A stretch of DNA of 64,000 nt from Sphingomonas paucimobilis NBRC 13935 (GCF_000739895.2 NZ_BBJS01000014.1:62001-126000), one strand, 5' to 3'. Counted from the stretch's first letter, positions 17,556-26,917 are shown. Made by a program: numbers and translations. Notes: a model not told the origin generated them from the letters alone.

Positions 17556-19550
17556 ATGGATCAGACATTAAAGACCATCTTCGGGCGGCTATCGCTCGAA
17601 TCGCTACCGATCCACGAGCCCATCGTCGTCGGCACCTTCGTGGGTGTCGCCGTTGGTGGCCTCGCGGTGCTGGCGCTCATCACCAAGTTCAAGCTGTGGG
17701 GCTATCTCTGGAAGGAGTGGTTCACCACGGTCGATCACAAGCGCATCGGGATCATGTACATGATCCTGGGCATCGTGATGCTGCTGCGCGGCTTTGCCGA
17801 CGCGCTGATGATGCGCGGGCAGCAGGCAATCGCGTTCGGCGATAATCAGGGCTTCCTGAACTCGCACCACTATGATCAGGTGTTCACCGCGCACGGCGTC
17901 ATCATGATCTTCTTCGTGGCGATGCCGATCATCACGGGTCTGATGAACTATGTCGTGCCGCTCCAGATCGGTGCGCGCGACGTGTCCTTCCCGTACCTCA
18001 ACAATTTGAGCTTCTGGATGACCGCGGGCGGCGTCGTGCTCGTCATGGCCTCGCTGTTCATCGGCGAGTTCGCACGCACCGGCTGGCTGGCCTTTCCGCC
18101 GCTGTCGGAGCTGGACTTCAGTCCGGATGTGGGTGTCGACTATTATATCTGGGCATTGCAGGTCGCGGGTGTCGGTACGACCCTATCGGGCATCAACCTG
18201 ATCGCGACCATCATCAAGATGCGCGCGCCGGGTATGACCATGATGAAACTGCCGGTGTTCTGCTGGACCTCGCTGTGCGCGAACGTCCTGATCGTCGCCA
18301 GCTTCCCCGTGCTGACCGCAACCCTCGTCCTGCTGTCGCTCGACCGTTATGTCGGCACCAACTTCTTCACGAACAATCTGGGCGGCAACCCCATGATGTA
18401 CGTGAACCTGATCTGGATCTGGGGCCACCCGGAGGTGTACATCCTGATCCTGCCGTTGTTCGGCGTGTTCTCGGAAGTGACCTCGACTTTCTCGGGCAAG
18501 CGTCTGTTCGGCTATACCTCAATGGTTTACGCCACGATCGTCATCACGATCCTGTCGTACCTGGTCTGGCTGCACCACTTCTTCACCATGGGTTCTGGCG
18601 CCAGCGTCAATTCGTTCTTCGGCATCACCACCATGGTGATCTCAATCCCGACGGGGGCGAAGATCTTCAACTGGCTGTTCACCATGTACAAGGGGCGCAT
18701 CCGGTTCGAGCTGCCGATGATGTGGACCATCGCGTTCATGCTGACCTTCACCATCGGCGGCATGACCGGCGTTCTGCTGGCCGTTCCGCCCGCCGACTTC
18801 GTCCTGCACAACTCGCTGTTCCTGATCGCCCACTTCCACAACGTGATCATCGGCGGCGTGCTGTTCGGCGCCTTCGCCGCGATCAATTACTGGTGGCCCA
18901 AGGCCTTCGGGTTCAAGCTCAATCAGTTCTGGGGCAAGGTGTCGTTCTGGCTGTGGGTCATCGGCTTCTGGGTCGCCTTCACGCCGCTGTACATCATGGG
19001 TCTGATGGGCGTGACGCGTCGCCTCCATCACTTCGACGATCCGTCGCTGCAGATCTATTTCATCGTCGCGCTGCTGGGTGCGCTGATGATCGCGGGTGGG
19101 ATCGGGGCCTTCCTGGTTCAGATCGGCGTGTCAATCTGGAAGAAGGAAGAGCTGCGCGACGTGACGGGCGATCCTTGGGACGGCCGCACGCTGGAATGGG
19201 CGACCTCGTCGCCGCCGCCTGACTACAACTTCGCGTTCACGCCCGTCATCCATGAGTTGGATGCCTGGTACGACATGAAGGACAAGAAGGCACAGGCTCC
19301 GGTCGAAGGCTATCGTCCGATCCACATGCCCAAGAACACGGGCACCGGCGTTATCATCGCCGCCCTGTCGACGGCCGCCGGTTTCGGCATGATCTGGTAC
19401 ATGTGGTGGCTCGCCGCCATCGCACTGATCGGTGTCGTCGTCGTCGCCATCTGGCACACGTTCAACTACGATCGCGATTTCTACATTCCCGTGGAGGAAG
19501 TCGTGGCTACGGAAAGCGAGCGGCGTCGTCTGCTCGGACAGGGAGCCTGA
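17556..19550 (+). CDS. cyoB: cytochrome bo-type ubiquinol oxidase subunit I (CyoB)
   Basis: Catalytic subunit carrying the low-spin heme and the heme-copper centre; it reduces O2 and pumps protons. The 664 residues match CyoB. Visible ligands are HGVIMIFF (low-spin heme His), [13 protein letters not shown] (the CuB His and cross-linked Tyr), [10 protein letters not shown] (the CuB His pair) and [12 protein letters not shown] (high-spin and low-spin heme His). The N-terminal extra helix and the C-terminal extension are those of quinol oxidases. It starts 12 bases after cyoA and ends 3 bases before cyoC. Confidence 0.97.
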   Translation: MDQTLKTIFGRLSLESLPIHEPIVVGTFVGVAVGGLAVLALITKFKLWGYLWKEWFTTVDHKRIGIMYMILGIVMLLRGFADALMMRGQQAIAFGDNQGFLNSHHYDQVFTAHGVIMIFFVAMPIITGLMNYVVPLQIGARDVSFPYLNNLSFWMTAGGVVLVMASLFIGEFARTGWLAFPPLSELDFSPDVGVDYYIWALQVAGVGTTLSGINLIATIIKMRAPGMTMMKLPVFCWTSLCANVLIVASFPVLTATLVLLSLDRYVGTNFFTNNLGGNPMMYVNLIWIWGHPEVYILILPLFGVFSEVTSTFSGKRLFGYTSMVYATIVITILSYLVWLHHFFTMGSGASVNSFFGITTMVISIPTGAKIFNWLFTMYKGRIRFELPMMWTIAFMLTFTIGGMTGVLLAVPPADFVLHNSLFLIAHFHNVIIGGVLFGAFAAINYWWPKAFGFKLNQFWGKVSFWLWVIGFWVAFTPLYIMGLMGVTRRLHHFDDPSLQIYFIVALLGALMIAGGIGAFLVQIGVSIWKKEELRDVTGDPWDGRTLEWATSSPPPDYNFAFTPVIHELDAWYDMKDKKAQAPVEGYRPIHMPKNTGTGVIIAALSTAAGFGMIWYMWWLAAIALIGVVVVAIWHTFNYDRDFYIPVEEVVATESERRRLLGQGA

Positions 19551-19553
19551 TCC

Positions 19554-20192
19554 ATGTCGACCGACGTTCTGAGCGCCGATCCGGCCAAGAACCCGACCTA
19601 TTATCTGGTCGAGGACGAGGATCATCACCACGAATCCGGTGGCTCGACCGCCATCGGGTTCTGGATGTACCTGATGAGCGACTGCCTCATCTTCGCCATC
19701 CTGTTCGCCACCTATGGCGTGCTGGGCACCAGCTATGCGGGCGGGCCGACCCCGCGGGAGATTTTCGAGCTCCCGCTGGTCGCGCTCAACACCTCGATGC
19801 TGCTGCTGTCGTCGATCACCTATGGCTTCGCCATGATCGCGATGGAGAAGAACCAGAAGTCGAACACGCTGATCTGGCTGGGCATCACGGGCCTGTTCGG
19901 TCTCGCCTTCCTGTCGATCGAGCTCTACGAATTCGCCAACCTCATCCATGAGGGCGCGGGTCCGCAGCGTTCGGCCTTCCTGTCGTCCTTCTTCACGCTG
20001 GTCGGCACGCACGGTCTGCACGTCACCTTCGGCTCGATCTGGCTGGTCACGCTGATGGTGCAGGTGGGTCGCTTCGGCCTGATCGAGGCGAACAAGCGCC
20101 GCCTGATGTGCCTGTCGATGTTCTGGCACTTCCTGGACGTCGTCTGGATCGGCGTCTTCACCTTTGTCTATCTGCTCGGAGTTCTCCGGTGA
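19554..20192 (+). CDS. cyoC: cytochrome bo-type ubiquinol oxidase subunit III (CyoC)
   Basis: A five-helix membrane subunit III of 212 residues. [24 protein letters not shown], the following helices and [14 protein letters not shown] are the standard family pattern. The cytoplasmic N-terminus contains an acidic/His stretch DEDHHHES that could bind metal. Its stop overlaps the cyoD start (GTGA), consistent with equimolar production. Confidence 0.95.
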   Translation: MSTDVLSADPAKNPTYYLVEDEDHHHESGGSTAIGFWMYLMSDCLIFAILFATYGVLGTSYAGGPTPREIFELPLVALNTSMLLLSSITYGFAMIAMEKNQKSNTLIWLGITGLFGLAFLSIELYEFANLIHEGAGPQRSAFLSSFFTLVGTHGLHVTFGSIWLVTLMVQVGRFGLIEANKRRLMCLSMFWHFLDVVWIGVFTFVYLLGVLR

Positions 20193-20596
20193 GCGCCCAT
20201 CATCCCCATGGTCATGGCGACCACGCCAATATCGACCACGATCTCCATTCGCATGGCGACACCCACGGTCACGGCTCCCTGAAGGGCTATATGATCGGGT
20301 TCGTGCTGTCGGTGATCCTGACGGCGATCCCGTTCTGGGCCGTGATGACCGGTGCGCTGGGCGATACCCAGACGACCGCTCTGGTCATCATGGGCCTGGC
20401 CTTCGTGCAGATCGTCGTCCACATGATCTACTTCCTCCACATGAACACCAAGTCGGAGGGTGGCTGGACGATGATGGCGCTGGTCTTTACGGCGGTGCTG
20501 GTCGTCATCACGCTGAGCGGATCGATCTGGGTCATGTATCACATGAACACCAACATGATGCCGGACATGGCCGCCCAGTTGGGCGGCGGCATGTAA
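20189..20596 (+). CDS. cyoD: cytochrome bo-type ubiquinol oxidase subunit IV (CyoD)
   Basis: A small three-helix subunit of 135 residues that aids assembly of the CuB centre. The helices lie about at 30-55, 60-85 and 95-118; [14 protein letters not shown] is the conserved central segment. The N-terminal 28 residues contain about 10 His ([20 protein letters not shown], then HGDTHGHG), far more than in E. coli CyoD. The start is GTG 20189-20191, overlapping the cyoC stop. Confidence 0.93.
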   Translation: MSAHHPHGHGDHANIDHDLHSHGDTHGHGSLKGYMIGFVLSVILTAIPFWAVMTGALGDTQTTALVIMGLAFVQIVVHMIYFLHMNTKSEGGWTMMALVFTAVLVVITLSGSIWVMYHMNTNMMPDMAAQLGGGM

Positions 20597-21306
20597 TGGC
20601 GGATGCCGGCATCGCAGGCGGGTGGCCCGGCCGCTCGCCGCTGGTGCCGGCGATCCTTACCGCGATCGGGATCGCCCTGATCGCGGCCTTCGTTTCCTTG
20701 GGCGTCTGGCAGCTTCATCGCCGCGTCTGGAAGCTGGACCTGATCGCGACGGTGGAAGCGCGGCTCCATGCGCCGCCTGTCGCCGCACCGGCAGTGGCCG
20801 GCCCGGCCGACGCCTATCGCCGCGTGACCGCGCAAGGTCTGTTCCGCAACGATCGCGAGACTTTCGTGCAAGCCGTGACCGTACATGGCCCCGGCTATTG
20901 GGTCCTGACACCACTTGTCGGTCCCCGTTTTACCGTCCTGGTCAATCGGGGCTTCGTACCCGCCGAGAAGCGTGCGGATCATGATCGCCCTGCCGGTCCC
21001 GTCACCGTGACCGGCCTGATACGCATTACCGAACCGAAGGGTGCATTCCTGCGCTCCAACGATCCGGCGGGCGACCGTTGGTATTCGCGCGACGTCGCGG
21101 CAATTGCCGCAGCCAAGACGCTTGGCCCGGTCGTACCCTATTTCATCGACGCCGATGCCAGCCCAAATCCTGGGGGTTATCCCGTCGGCGGCCTGACCGT
21201 CGTCGCCTTTCGGAACAGCCACTTGTCCTATGCCCTGACCTGGTTCGGGCTGGCGATCCTGACCGTCGTCGGGCTGGTCATCCTGTGGCGGCGCGGTCGC
21301 GACTGA
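20596..21306 (+). CDS. SURF1 family oxidase assembly protein
   Basis: A 236-residue assembly factor with two membrane helices, one at each end (about 20-40 and 212-230), around a periplasmic SURF1 domain. Conserved pieces are LGVWQLHRRVWKLDLIATVEARL, RRVTAQGLF, GYWVLTPL and VLVNRGFVP. SURF1 is best known for heme a3 insertion in cytochrome c oxidase. Its location here, with the ATG overlapping the cyoD stop by one base (TAATG), argues that in this lineage it serves the quinol oxidase. Confidence 0.9.
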   Translation: MADAGIAGGWPGRSPLVPAILTAIGIALIAAFVSLGVWQLHRRVWKLDLIATVEARLHAPPVAAPAVAGPADAYRRVTAQGLFRNDRETFVQAVTVHGPGYWVLTPLVGPRFTVLVNRGFVPAEKRADHDRPAGPVTVTGLIRITEPKGAFLRSNDPAGDRWYSRDVAAIAAAKTLGPVVPYFIDADASPNPGGYPVGGLTVVAFRNSHLSYALTWFGLAILTVVGLVILWRRGRD

Positions 21307-22616
21307 TGGTGGGCGGATCGCCCTATCTGCCCTTTACGGTCCGGCCGCGCGAGCCCGATGCGGCGGCCGGCACCGCCAATATGCGCCAACTCATCCATCT
21401 GCGCTGGATGGCGGTGGCGGGGCAGCTAGTGACCATCCTGTTCGTCAACCGGGTCATGGGCGTCCAGCTCCCCGTTGCGGCGATGATGGGCGTGTTGCTG
21501 ATGGCGGTGGCGATCAACCTGCTCAGCCATTTCCGGCTGCGCTTCCACCGGATTACCAATACCGAACTGCTGTTTGCGCTGATGTTCGATGTCGGCACAT
21601 TGACGCTTCAGCTATTCCTGGCAGGCGGTGCGACCAATCCGTTCATTTCGCTTTATCTCATCCAGGTCGTTCTGGGGGCGGTACTGCTCGAGACTTGGTC
21701 GGCCTGGGCGTTGGCGGGCATCACCGGAATTTGTTTCGGGCTGCTGTCGCTTCATCACCGGCCTCTGGCCTTTCCGCCCTGGCTTTTCGGCGATATTGCC
21801 GGGCTGCACACGCTGGGCAACTGGCTGGGCTTTGCCATCGTCGCCGGATTGCTGATCCTGTTCGTCACGCGGATCAGCGAAAATCTGCGGCAGAATGCGG
21901 CGCGCATCGCCGATTTTCGCCAGCAAGCGTCGGAGGAGGAGCATATCGTCCGCATGGGCCTGCTCGCCTCCGGGGCGGCACATGAACTCGGTACGCCGCT
22001 CGCCAGCCTGTCGGTGATCCTGAGCGATTGGCGACGCATGCCCCGATTGCGCGACGATACCGAACTGATGGGCGAGATCGCCGAGATGCAAGCCGAGGTA
22101 CAGCGCTGCAAGGCGATCGTCACGCGCATCCTGCAATCGGCGGGCGAGCCGCGCGGCGAAGCGGCGGAACTGTCCGAGGTCGGCCGCTTCATCGACGCCA
22201 TTGTCGGCGAATGGCGCGAGGCCCATGCCCAGGTGCCGTTCGACTATGAGCGGATCGAGGATGATGCGCCCATCGTCTCGGACCCCGCCATTAAGCAGGC
22301 GGTGTGGAACGTGCTCGACAATGCGGCGGAGGCGTCGCCGCACTGGGTCGGGCTCAGCGTGACGCGAGAAGGCGATACGGTGGCCGTCCGGGTATCCGAT
22401 CGCGGCCCCGGCTTCACTTCGACCACGCTGGCGCAGGTGGGGCGGCCGCAGCAATCGACCAAGGGTGAGGGGCATGGCGTCGGCCTGTTCCTGGTGTCGA
22501 GCGTCGTGCGCAAGCTGGGCGGCCGGGTGGAAGCGAGGAACGGCCCAGAGGGTGGCGCAACGGTGAAGTTGACCCTACCTCTCGGGATGATCGGCATTAC
22601 GGATCGGAAGAAGTGA
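21306..22616 (+). CDS. regB: redox sensor histidine kinase, RegB/PrrB/ActS family
   Basis: A membrane sensor kinase of 436 residues with six hydrophobic segments in the first 190 residues. AGGATNPFISLYLIQ contains the GGxxNPF quinone-binding motif typical of RegB. The H-box ASGAAHELGTPL places the phosphoacceptor at His226, and a Cys 42 residues later (in QRCKAIV) corresponds to the redox-active Cys265 of Rhodobacter RegB. The ATPase domain has VWNVLDNAAEAS, DRGPGF and GHGVGLFLV. RegB reads ubiquinone/redox state and controls oxidases, so the fusion to the cyo operon (start overlaps the SURF1 stop) is functionally sensible. Confidence 0.93.
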   Translation: MVGGSPYLPFTVRPREPDAAAGTANMRQLIHLRWMAVAGQLVTILFVNRVMGVQLPVAAMMGVLLMAVAINLLSHFRLRFHRITNTELLFALMFDVGTLTLQLFLAGGATNPFISLYLIQVVLGAVLLETWSAWALAGITGICFGLLSLHHRPLAFPPWLFGDIAGLHTLGNWLGFAIVAGLLILFVTRISENLRQNAARIADFRQQASEEEHIVRMGLLASGAAHELGTPLASLSVILSDWRRMPRLRDDTELMGEIAEMQAEVQRCKAIVTRILQSAGEPRGEAAELSEVGRFIDAIVGEWREAHAQVPFDYERIEDDAPIVSDPAIKQAVWNVLDNAAEASPHWVGLSVTREGDTVAVRVSDRGPGFTSTTLAQVGRPQQSTKGEGHGVGLFLVSSVVRKLGGRVEARNGPEGGATVKLTLPLGMIGITDRKK

Positions 22617-23149
22617 TGGACGGCGAACGGTCGCTGATAATCGTCGAGGATGACGACACTTTCGCGCGCACCTTGCAGCGGTCGTTCGAGCGGCGCGGCT
22701 ATGACGTGCGGGTCGCCAACAGCCCCGACGCCCTGATTGCGATATTGTCGGAGATCACGCCTCGCTATGCCGTCGTCGACCTGAAGCTGGGTCAGGCCTC
22801 AGGCCTCGCCTGTGTCCAGATGCTGCATGCGCATGACCCGAAGATGCTGATCGTCGTGTTGACCGGCTTTGCCAGCATCGCCACGGCGGTGGAAGCGATC
22901 AAGCTGGGCGCTTGTCACTATCTCGCCAAGCCGTCCAACACCGACGATATCGAGGCCGCGTTTCACAAGGCAGGCGGCGACGCGACCACTGCGATCACCG
23001 ATCGGCCCAGCTCGATCAAGACGCTGGAGTGGGAACGGATCAACGAGACGCTCGCCGATACGAACTTCAATATTTCGGAGACCGCGCGGCGGCTGGGTAT
23101 GCACCGCCGCACCTTGGCGCGGAAATTGGAGAAGCGCCACGTCCCCTGA
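22616..23149 (+). CDS. regA: redox response regulator, RegA/PrrA/ActR family
   Basis: A 177-residue cognate regulator of RegB. The receiver domain has the acidic pair EDDD near the N-terminus, phosphoacceptor Asp55 in VVDLKLG, and Lys in LAKPSN. A short Pro/Ser linker leads to a Fis-type helix-turn-helix (ISETARRLGMHRRTLARKL), the invariant RegA DNA-binding helix. I use ATG 22616, whose A is the last base of the regB stop (TGATG); the GTG three bases earlier is an alternative. As part of the oxidase operon it may autoregulate and tune terminal oxidase expression. Confidence 0.93.
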   Translation: MDGERSLIIVEDDDTFARTLQRSFERRGYDVRVANSPDALIAILSEITPRYAVVDLKLGQASGLACVQMLHAHDPKMLIVVLTGFASIATAVEAIKLGACHYLAKPSNTDDIEAAFHKAGGDATTAITDRPSSIKTLEWERINETLADTNFNISETARRLGMHRRTLARKLEKRHVP

Positions 23150-23158
23150 CGTGGCGCT
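23133..23158. terminator. hairpin at the end of regA
   Basis: A perfect 11-bp stem AGCGCCACGTC / GACGTGGCGCT with a 4-base loop that includes part of the regA stop. No U-tract follows on either strand, so intrinsic termination is uncertain; it may protect the 3' end between convergent genes. Confidence 0.5.
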
Positions 23159-23168
23159 CACCCCGTTA

Positions 23169-24995
23169 TCAGCGACGCTTTTCCGACGCGATCCAGGCGT
23201 CGATTTTCTGTTCGAGCACCGGCATGGGCAGTGCGCCGGTGTCGAGCACTTCGGCATGGAAACGGCGCGGATCGAACTTGGCGCCTAGTTCGGCCTTAGC
23301 CTTGGCCTTCATCCGGCTGATCGTCAGCTGTCCGATCTTATACGCCAGCGCCTGGCCCGGAATAGCGATATAGCGCTCCACCTCGGCGGTCGCGTCGGTG
23401 CGCGCCATCGGCGAGTTGGCAAGCATATAGTCGATTGCCTGATCCCGGCTCCATCCCTTGGCATGGATGCCGGTGTCGACGACGAGGCGCATGGCGCGCA
23501 GCATCTCGTCGTTCAGGCCGCCCATCCGCTGATAGGGATCGGTTTCCATGCCCAGCTCGGGCCATAGCGTTTCGGCATAGAGCGCCCAGCCCTCGGCATA
23601 GGCGGTGTTGCCGCCGAACCGCATGAAAGCGGGGAGGGCGGCATTTTCCTGCGCCAAGCTGATCTGGAAATGATGCCCCGGCACCGCTTCGTGCAGATAG
23701 AGCGTCTCCATCTCCCACATATAGCGGGAGGGCAGGTCATAGGTGTTGTAATAGAAGACGCCCGGCCGCGACCCGTCGGGCGTACCGCCCTGATAAGAGC
23801 CGCCGGCATCGGTCTTTTCCTTGAACGCCGGCACGGGGCGGATTTCCAGCGCAGTCTTGGGGACCAGCGAGAATTGCTCGCGAATGCGCGTATCGACGCG
23901 GCGGCCGATCGCTTCATAGCCTTCGCGCAACTGCTGCGCCGATTTGGGCTGGAAACGGGCGTCGGTCCGCAGGAAGGTGAAGAATTCGGGCAGGCTGCCC
24001 TGGAAGCCCACCGCCTTCTTCTGGACCTCCATCGCCTTCAGGATGCGGGCGACCTCCGACAGGCCAAGCTGATGAACCTCTTCGGCCTGAAGCGGTAGCG
24101 TGGTGTTCTGCTCGATCAGATAGGAATAGAGCTTCGCCCCACCCGGCATGCCCGAAAGGCCGACGCTGTCGCGCGCGACCGGTAGATAGGTCGTGCGGAG
24201 AAAGTCTCGCATCCGCCGCTCCGCGGGGAGGATGACGTCGCGGATCTGCGCGGCATAGGCGGCGGTCAGGCGGCTTCGATCGGCGGCCGGGATCGCGGCG
24301 GGGAAATTCTTGACCGGCGCATAAAAGGTCGAGTCTTCCGCCTGGCCTGCCAAGAGATTGTCGAACTGGGCGATCATGTTGCGAACGACGAGCTTGGGCT
24401 GAACGACGCCGCTCGCCATGCCCTGCCGGAAGCGCAGGACCGCCTCGTCGAGCAGCCGGGCATATTCGACGTTGCGCTTCAGATTATTCTCGTAATCGAC
24501 GACCGTATTGAACGGCGCGGCCCCCTGGCCCGAGGCGAATTCCGGGTAGAAGGTCTGGATGCCGTAAAAATGGTCCATCGGTCGAACGATGGTGAGCGCG
24601 ACGATCGCTGGGTCGAGACCCTTGAGCGTCATTTCGCTTTGATTGCGGAACACGTCATAGGCGATCTGATCGGTCGGGGTCAGCTTGGTACGATCGATTT
24701 GGCCAAGCTGTGCCAAATCCTTCTGCGCGGCCGCACGCTCCGCCGCGATATAGCTGTCCGAGAAGAAGTCGCCGACGCGATCGGCACGGCGCATGTCGCC
24801 GCGGAAAATGCCGTTGATGGGATTGCGGGCCAGGCTGGCTTCGTCGCTGTCATGGAAAAGCTGCTTCAACCGGGCGTCTTCGGGGCCATCGCCGGGCTGC
24901 GGCGGGGCGGGGGGCAGGGCCTGGGCAACAGCCGGCACCGTCATGGCGGGCAGGGACAGCGAAGCAAGCAGGGCGGCGAGGGGCAGTAGGCGCAA
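23169..24995 (-). CDS. secreted DUF885 family protein (putative metallopeptidase-like)
   Basis: A 608-residue exported protein. The signal peptide (RLLPLAALLASLSLPAMTVPAVAQA) is followed by a Pro-rich stretch and the DUF885 domain. The strongest motif is HEAVPGHHFQ, an HExxH-like metal site, with Glu in AYAEGWALYAE downstream, as in thermolysin-like folds of this family. Peptidase activity is an inference; substrates for DUF885 are mostly unknown. Convergent with regA. Confidence 0.88.
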   Translation of the reverse strand: MRLLPLAALLASLSLPAMTVPAVAQALPPAPPQPGDGPEDARLKQLFHDSDEASLARNPINGIFRGDMRRADRVGDFFSDSYIAAERAAAQKDLAQLGQIDRTKLTPTDQIAYDVFRNQSEMTLKGLDPAIVALTIVRPMDHFYGIQTFYPEFASGQGAAPFNTVVDYENNLKRNVEYARLLDEAVLRFRQGMASGVVQPKLVVRNMIAQFDNLLAGQAEDSTFYAPVKNFPAAIPAADRSRLTAAYAAQIRDVILPAERRMRDFLRTTYLPVARDSVGLSGMPGGAKLYSYLIEQNTTLPLQAEEVHQLGLSEVARILKAMEVQKKAVGFQGSLPEFFTFLRTDARFQPKSAQQLREGYEAIGRRVDTRIREQFSLVPKTALEIRPVPAFKEKTDAGGSYQGGTPDGSRPGVFYYNTYDLPSRYMWEMETLYLHEAVPGHHFQISLAQENAALPAFMRFGGNTAYAEGWALYAETLWPELGMETDPYQRMGGLNDEMLRAMRLVVDTGIHAKGWSRDQAIDYMLANSPMARTDATAEVERYIAIPGQALAYKIGQLTISRMKAKAKAELGAKFDPRRFHAEVLDTGALPMPVLEQKIDAWIASEKRR

Positions 24996-25099
24996 GCGGA
25001 TATCCCATTCGGTTCGAGAGAAGGCCTATTGGTAGAAAGCCCCTCATTCCCCCGCAAGTTGGGCCCCAGCTTATCCACCGAACAATTCGAACATGGCGC

Positions 25100-25141
25100 A
25101 AAAAAGAAGCGCACCGTCATCCGCTCGGGATGACGGTGCGC
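25100..25141 (-). terminator. strong terminator of the YqjD/E-like cluster
   Basis: A perfect 14-bp stem (left arm GCGCACCGTCATCC) with a 5-base loop, followed on the minus strand by TTCTTTTTTG. It lies about 50 bases past the stop of the last cluster gene. The surrounding 24996-25191 region holds nothing else I can recognise apart from the upstream end of the DUF885 gene. Confidence 0.88.
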
Positions 25142-25191
25142 ATGATATTGTTCGATTGCATAGCGTTACATGGCCATGCGACCAGCTAACA

Positions 25192-25665
25192 TCAGTTCGC
25201 CGGCTTGTTCGCCGCCGGCTTGTTCGCCGCCGCCTTGGCCGCCGCCGAACCGGCATTGCTCGCCGCCTTGACCACGTCATCAAACAGCGAACGGGCACGA
25301 TCCTTCGCCGCATCCTTGGTCAGACCCGCCTGCTCCAATTCGCGCAGACCCGTCTCGCGCGCGGCGTGCGTGGCCTGACGGACGGTCTCGCCAAGCTTCT
25401 TACCCAGCGGGGCAAGCACTTCCTTCTCTCGCGCGCTGCGAGGGATCAGCGCCCCGGCCAGCACGCCGACCGCGAGACCGCCGACGAGGATGCCGAGCGG
25501 GTTGGCTTCGATCGTTTGCGCGGTCTTATGCGCGACTTCAGCGGCCTTGTCCTTCGCGTCATGATAGGCGTGCGAGGCGGTTTCGCGACCTTGCGCCAGG
25601 GTTTCGCGAATGCGACCATTCTGCTGATCGCTGTCGAGTGTGGTGTGGGTGGTTTCGGTGGTCAT
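25192..25665 (-). CDS. YqjD/ElaB-like membrane-anchored helical protein
   Basis: A 157-residue protein with an amphipathic helical N-terminus (ETASHAYHDAKDKAAEVAHKT), one membrane segment (NPLGILVGGLAVGVLAGALI, about 55-75) and a basic Ala-rich C-terminus with tandem AANKPAANKPAN. The organisation is similar to DUF883/ElaB-YqjD proteins, which in E. coli sit in the inner membrane and bind ribosomes in stationary phase; that role is an inference here. I chose ATG 25663-25665 because AGGAGG lies 9 bases upstream. Last gene of the cluster, 55 bases after its neighbour. Confidence 0.72.
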   Translation of the reverse strand: MTTETTHTTLDSDQQNGRIRETLAQGRETASHAYHDAKDKAAEVAHKTAQTIEANPLGILVGGLAVGVLAGALIPRSAREKEVLAPLGKKLGETVRQATHAARETGLRELEQAGLTKDAAKDRARSLFDDVVKAASNAGSAAAKAAANKPAANKPAN

Positions 25666-25720
25666 TGCGATCATCCTCCTGGGCTTTTGCCGACCTTGAT
25701 GTGCCGGTCGGTTGGCCAAA

Positions 25721-25969
25721 TCACTTGCGCTTGAAGAGGCGGGCAATCCGCCGACGGTTGAGCAACAACCCGAGAACCGCCACTCCGCCGGCCACGGCCG
25801 CCGGATTGTTCTTGGCGCTGTCCAATCCCGATTTCGCGGCCGAGAGACTGACTTCTTTCGCCTGGGCAGCCAGCGCATGCGGTTCAAGGCGTGCCTGGAT
25901 GCGGCCGGCGGTTCGGTTCAGTCGCTCACGTGCTTCCGCCGCGCGAATTTCGGCTTCCGAGACGGTCAT
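25721..25969 (-). CDS. small DUF3618-like helical membrane protein
   Basis: An 82-residue protein. The N-terminal helix (EAEIRAAEARERLNRTAGRIQ) resembles DUF3618, then NNPAAVAGGVAVLGLLLNRRRIARLFKRK gives one membrane segment with a strongly basic cytoplasmic end. It corresponds by position to YqjK of the E. coli yqjDEK set, though sequence similarity is not evident. Its ATG overlaps the stop of the YqjE-like gene by 4 bases. Confidence 0.68.
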   Translation of the reverse strand: MTVSEAEIRAAEARERLNRTAGRIQARLEPHALAAQAKEVSLSAAKSGLDSAKNNPAAVAGGVAVLGLLLNRRRIARLFKRK

Positions 25970-26319
25970 GCCTGTCCTCCCGAAAGACGCGACTTGCCGA
26001 CCATGCCCAAGACGCCGGCGATCAGCAGCACGGCACCGACCACGATCAACGTCGCGCCCAAGGGCCCGACCAACGGCGTCAACGCCATGATGAGCCCGAC
26101 GAGCAACGCGATGAGGGCCGCCAAGGCCAGAACACCAGCGATCGCGAAGAACGTCGCCGCGCTGCGATAACGGGAAACCTTGTCGGTCGCCCGCGCCTTG
26201 GCCAGATCGATTTCAGCCGCGATGAACGAACGACCGTCGTCAACGAGCTGAGAGACCAGCGACGTCAGCGTCTCAGGCTCCGTCGCGGGGCCCGAAAGGG
26301 GGGCGGCCACGCGCGTCAC
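25966..26319 (-). CDS. YqjE-like 'phage holin family' membrane protein
   Basis: A 117-residue protein with two closely spaced hydrophobic helices (about 52-80 and 84-107) after an amphipathic helix SLVSQLVDDGRSFIAAEIDLAKARATDKV. This is the YqjE/Holin-III-like pattern; despite the name, family members are chromosomal envelope proteins and there is no phage context here. The start is GTG 26317-26319, overlapping the previous stop (GTGA). Confidence 0.78.
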   Translation of the reverse strand: MTRVAAPLSGPATEPETLTSLVSQLVDDGRSFIAAEIDLAKARATDKVSRYRSAATFFAIAGVLALAALIALLVGLIMALTPLVGPLGATLIVVGAVLLIAGVLGMVGKSRLSGGQA

Positions 26320-26867
26320 GCTCCGGCATTGTCCGATACGCGGGTCTCGAGACCCGACTGGACGACGCGCGCCACCACGAAGCCAAGAGCGGCCGCGATG
26401 CCGACAGCCACCGCCGGGCTCTTCGCGACGAATGCACGGGCGTCGTCCAGCAGCTCCTCGATATCCTTGTCCTTGATCGAGCCGGAGAAGGAGGTCACCG
26501 CCTCTGCCGCCGACCGGGCATATTGACCATATTGCTGACCCAGCTTCTCATCGACCTGGCCCGCCGCGTCGTTGAGCAACTGTGCCACCTGATCCAGCGC
26601 CGATCCGGCCTTCGCCTTGCCGTCACCAGCCAGCGCATAGACCTTGTCGACCGCCTGCTGCTGAAATTTGCCGGCGCCATCCTTCACCGTCTGCTTGGCA
26701 TCGGCAAGGCCAGAGGCTTTGGTCTCGCTCGAGCCGGTTTCGGCCGCGCTGTTCCCCAGACCCGACGAGGCGGTCGGAGCCGCGACTTCAGGTGCGAGGC
26801 TGGTCTGGCCGCCCAAATTCGGGGTGGTGTCGTTCTGCGACGGAAACGTGCTGTCGATATCAGCCAT
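26316..26867 (-). CDS. YqjD-like stress membrane protein (first gene of cluster)
   Basis: A 183-residue protein with a Ser/Thr/Ala-rich disordered N-terminus (1-60), a long amphipathic helical region with repeated AxD/KxxA patterns (60-145) and a C-terminal membrane anchor SPAVAVGIAAALGFVVARVV. The anchor preceded by DDARAFVAK matches the DUF883/YqjD C-terminus. In E. coli the yqjD set is induced in stationary phase by RpoS. Here an EcfG-type promoter lies 50 bases upstream, the functional counterpart in alphaproteobacteria. Confidence 0.75.
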   Translation of the reverse strand: MADIDSTFPSQNDTTPNLGGQTSLAPEVAAPTASSGLGNSAAETGSSETKASGLADAKQTVKDGAGKFQQQAVDKVYALAGDGKAKAGSALDQVAQLLNDAAGQVDEKLGQQYGQYARSAAEAVTSFSGSIKDKDIEELLDDARAFVAKSPAVAVGIAAALGFVVARVVQSGLETRVSDNAGA

Positions 26868-26917
26868 GGGAAAATCCCTTTCGTTCTTGGCCCGGCATAC
26901 CGGGCAGTTCGCCTCTT

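Noticed and set aside
25966-26319. Phage remnant suggested by the 'holin family' resemblance
   Set aside because: No phage genes surround it; the protein is the chromosomal YqjE type in a stress cluster.
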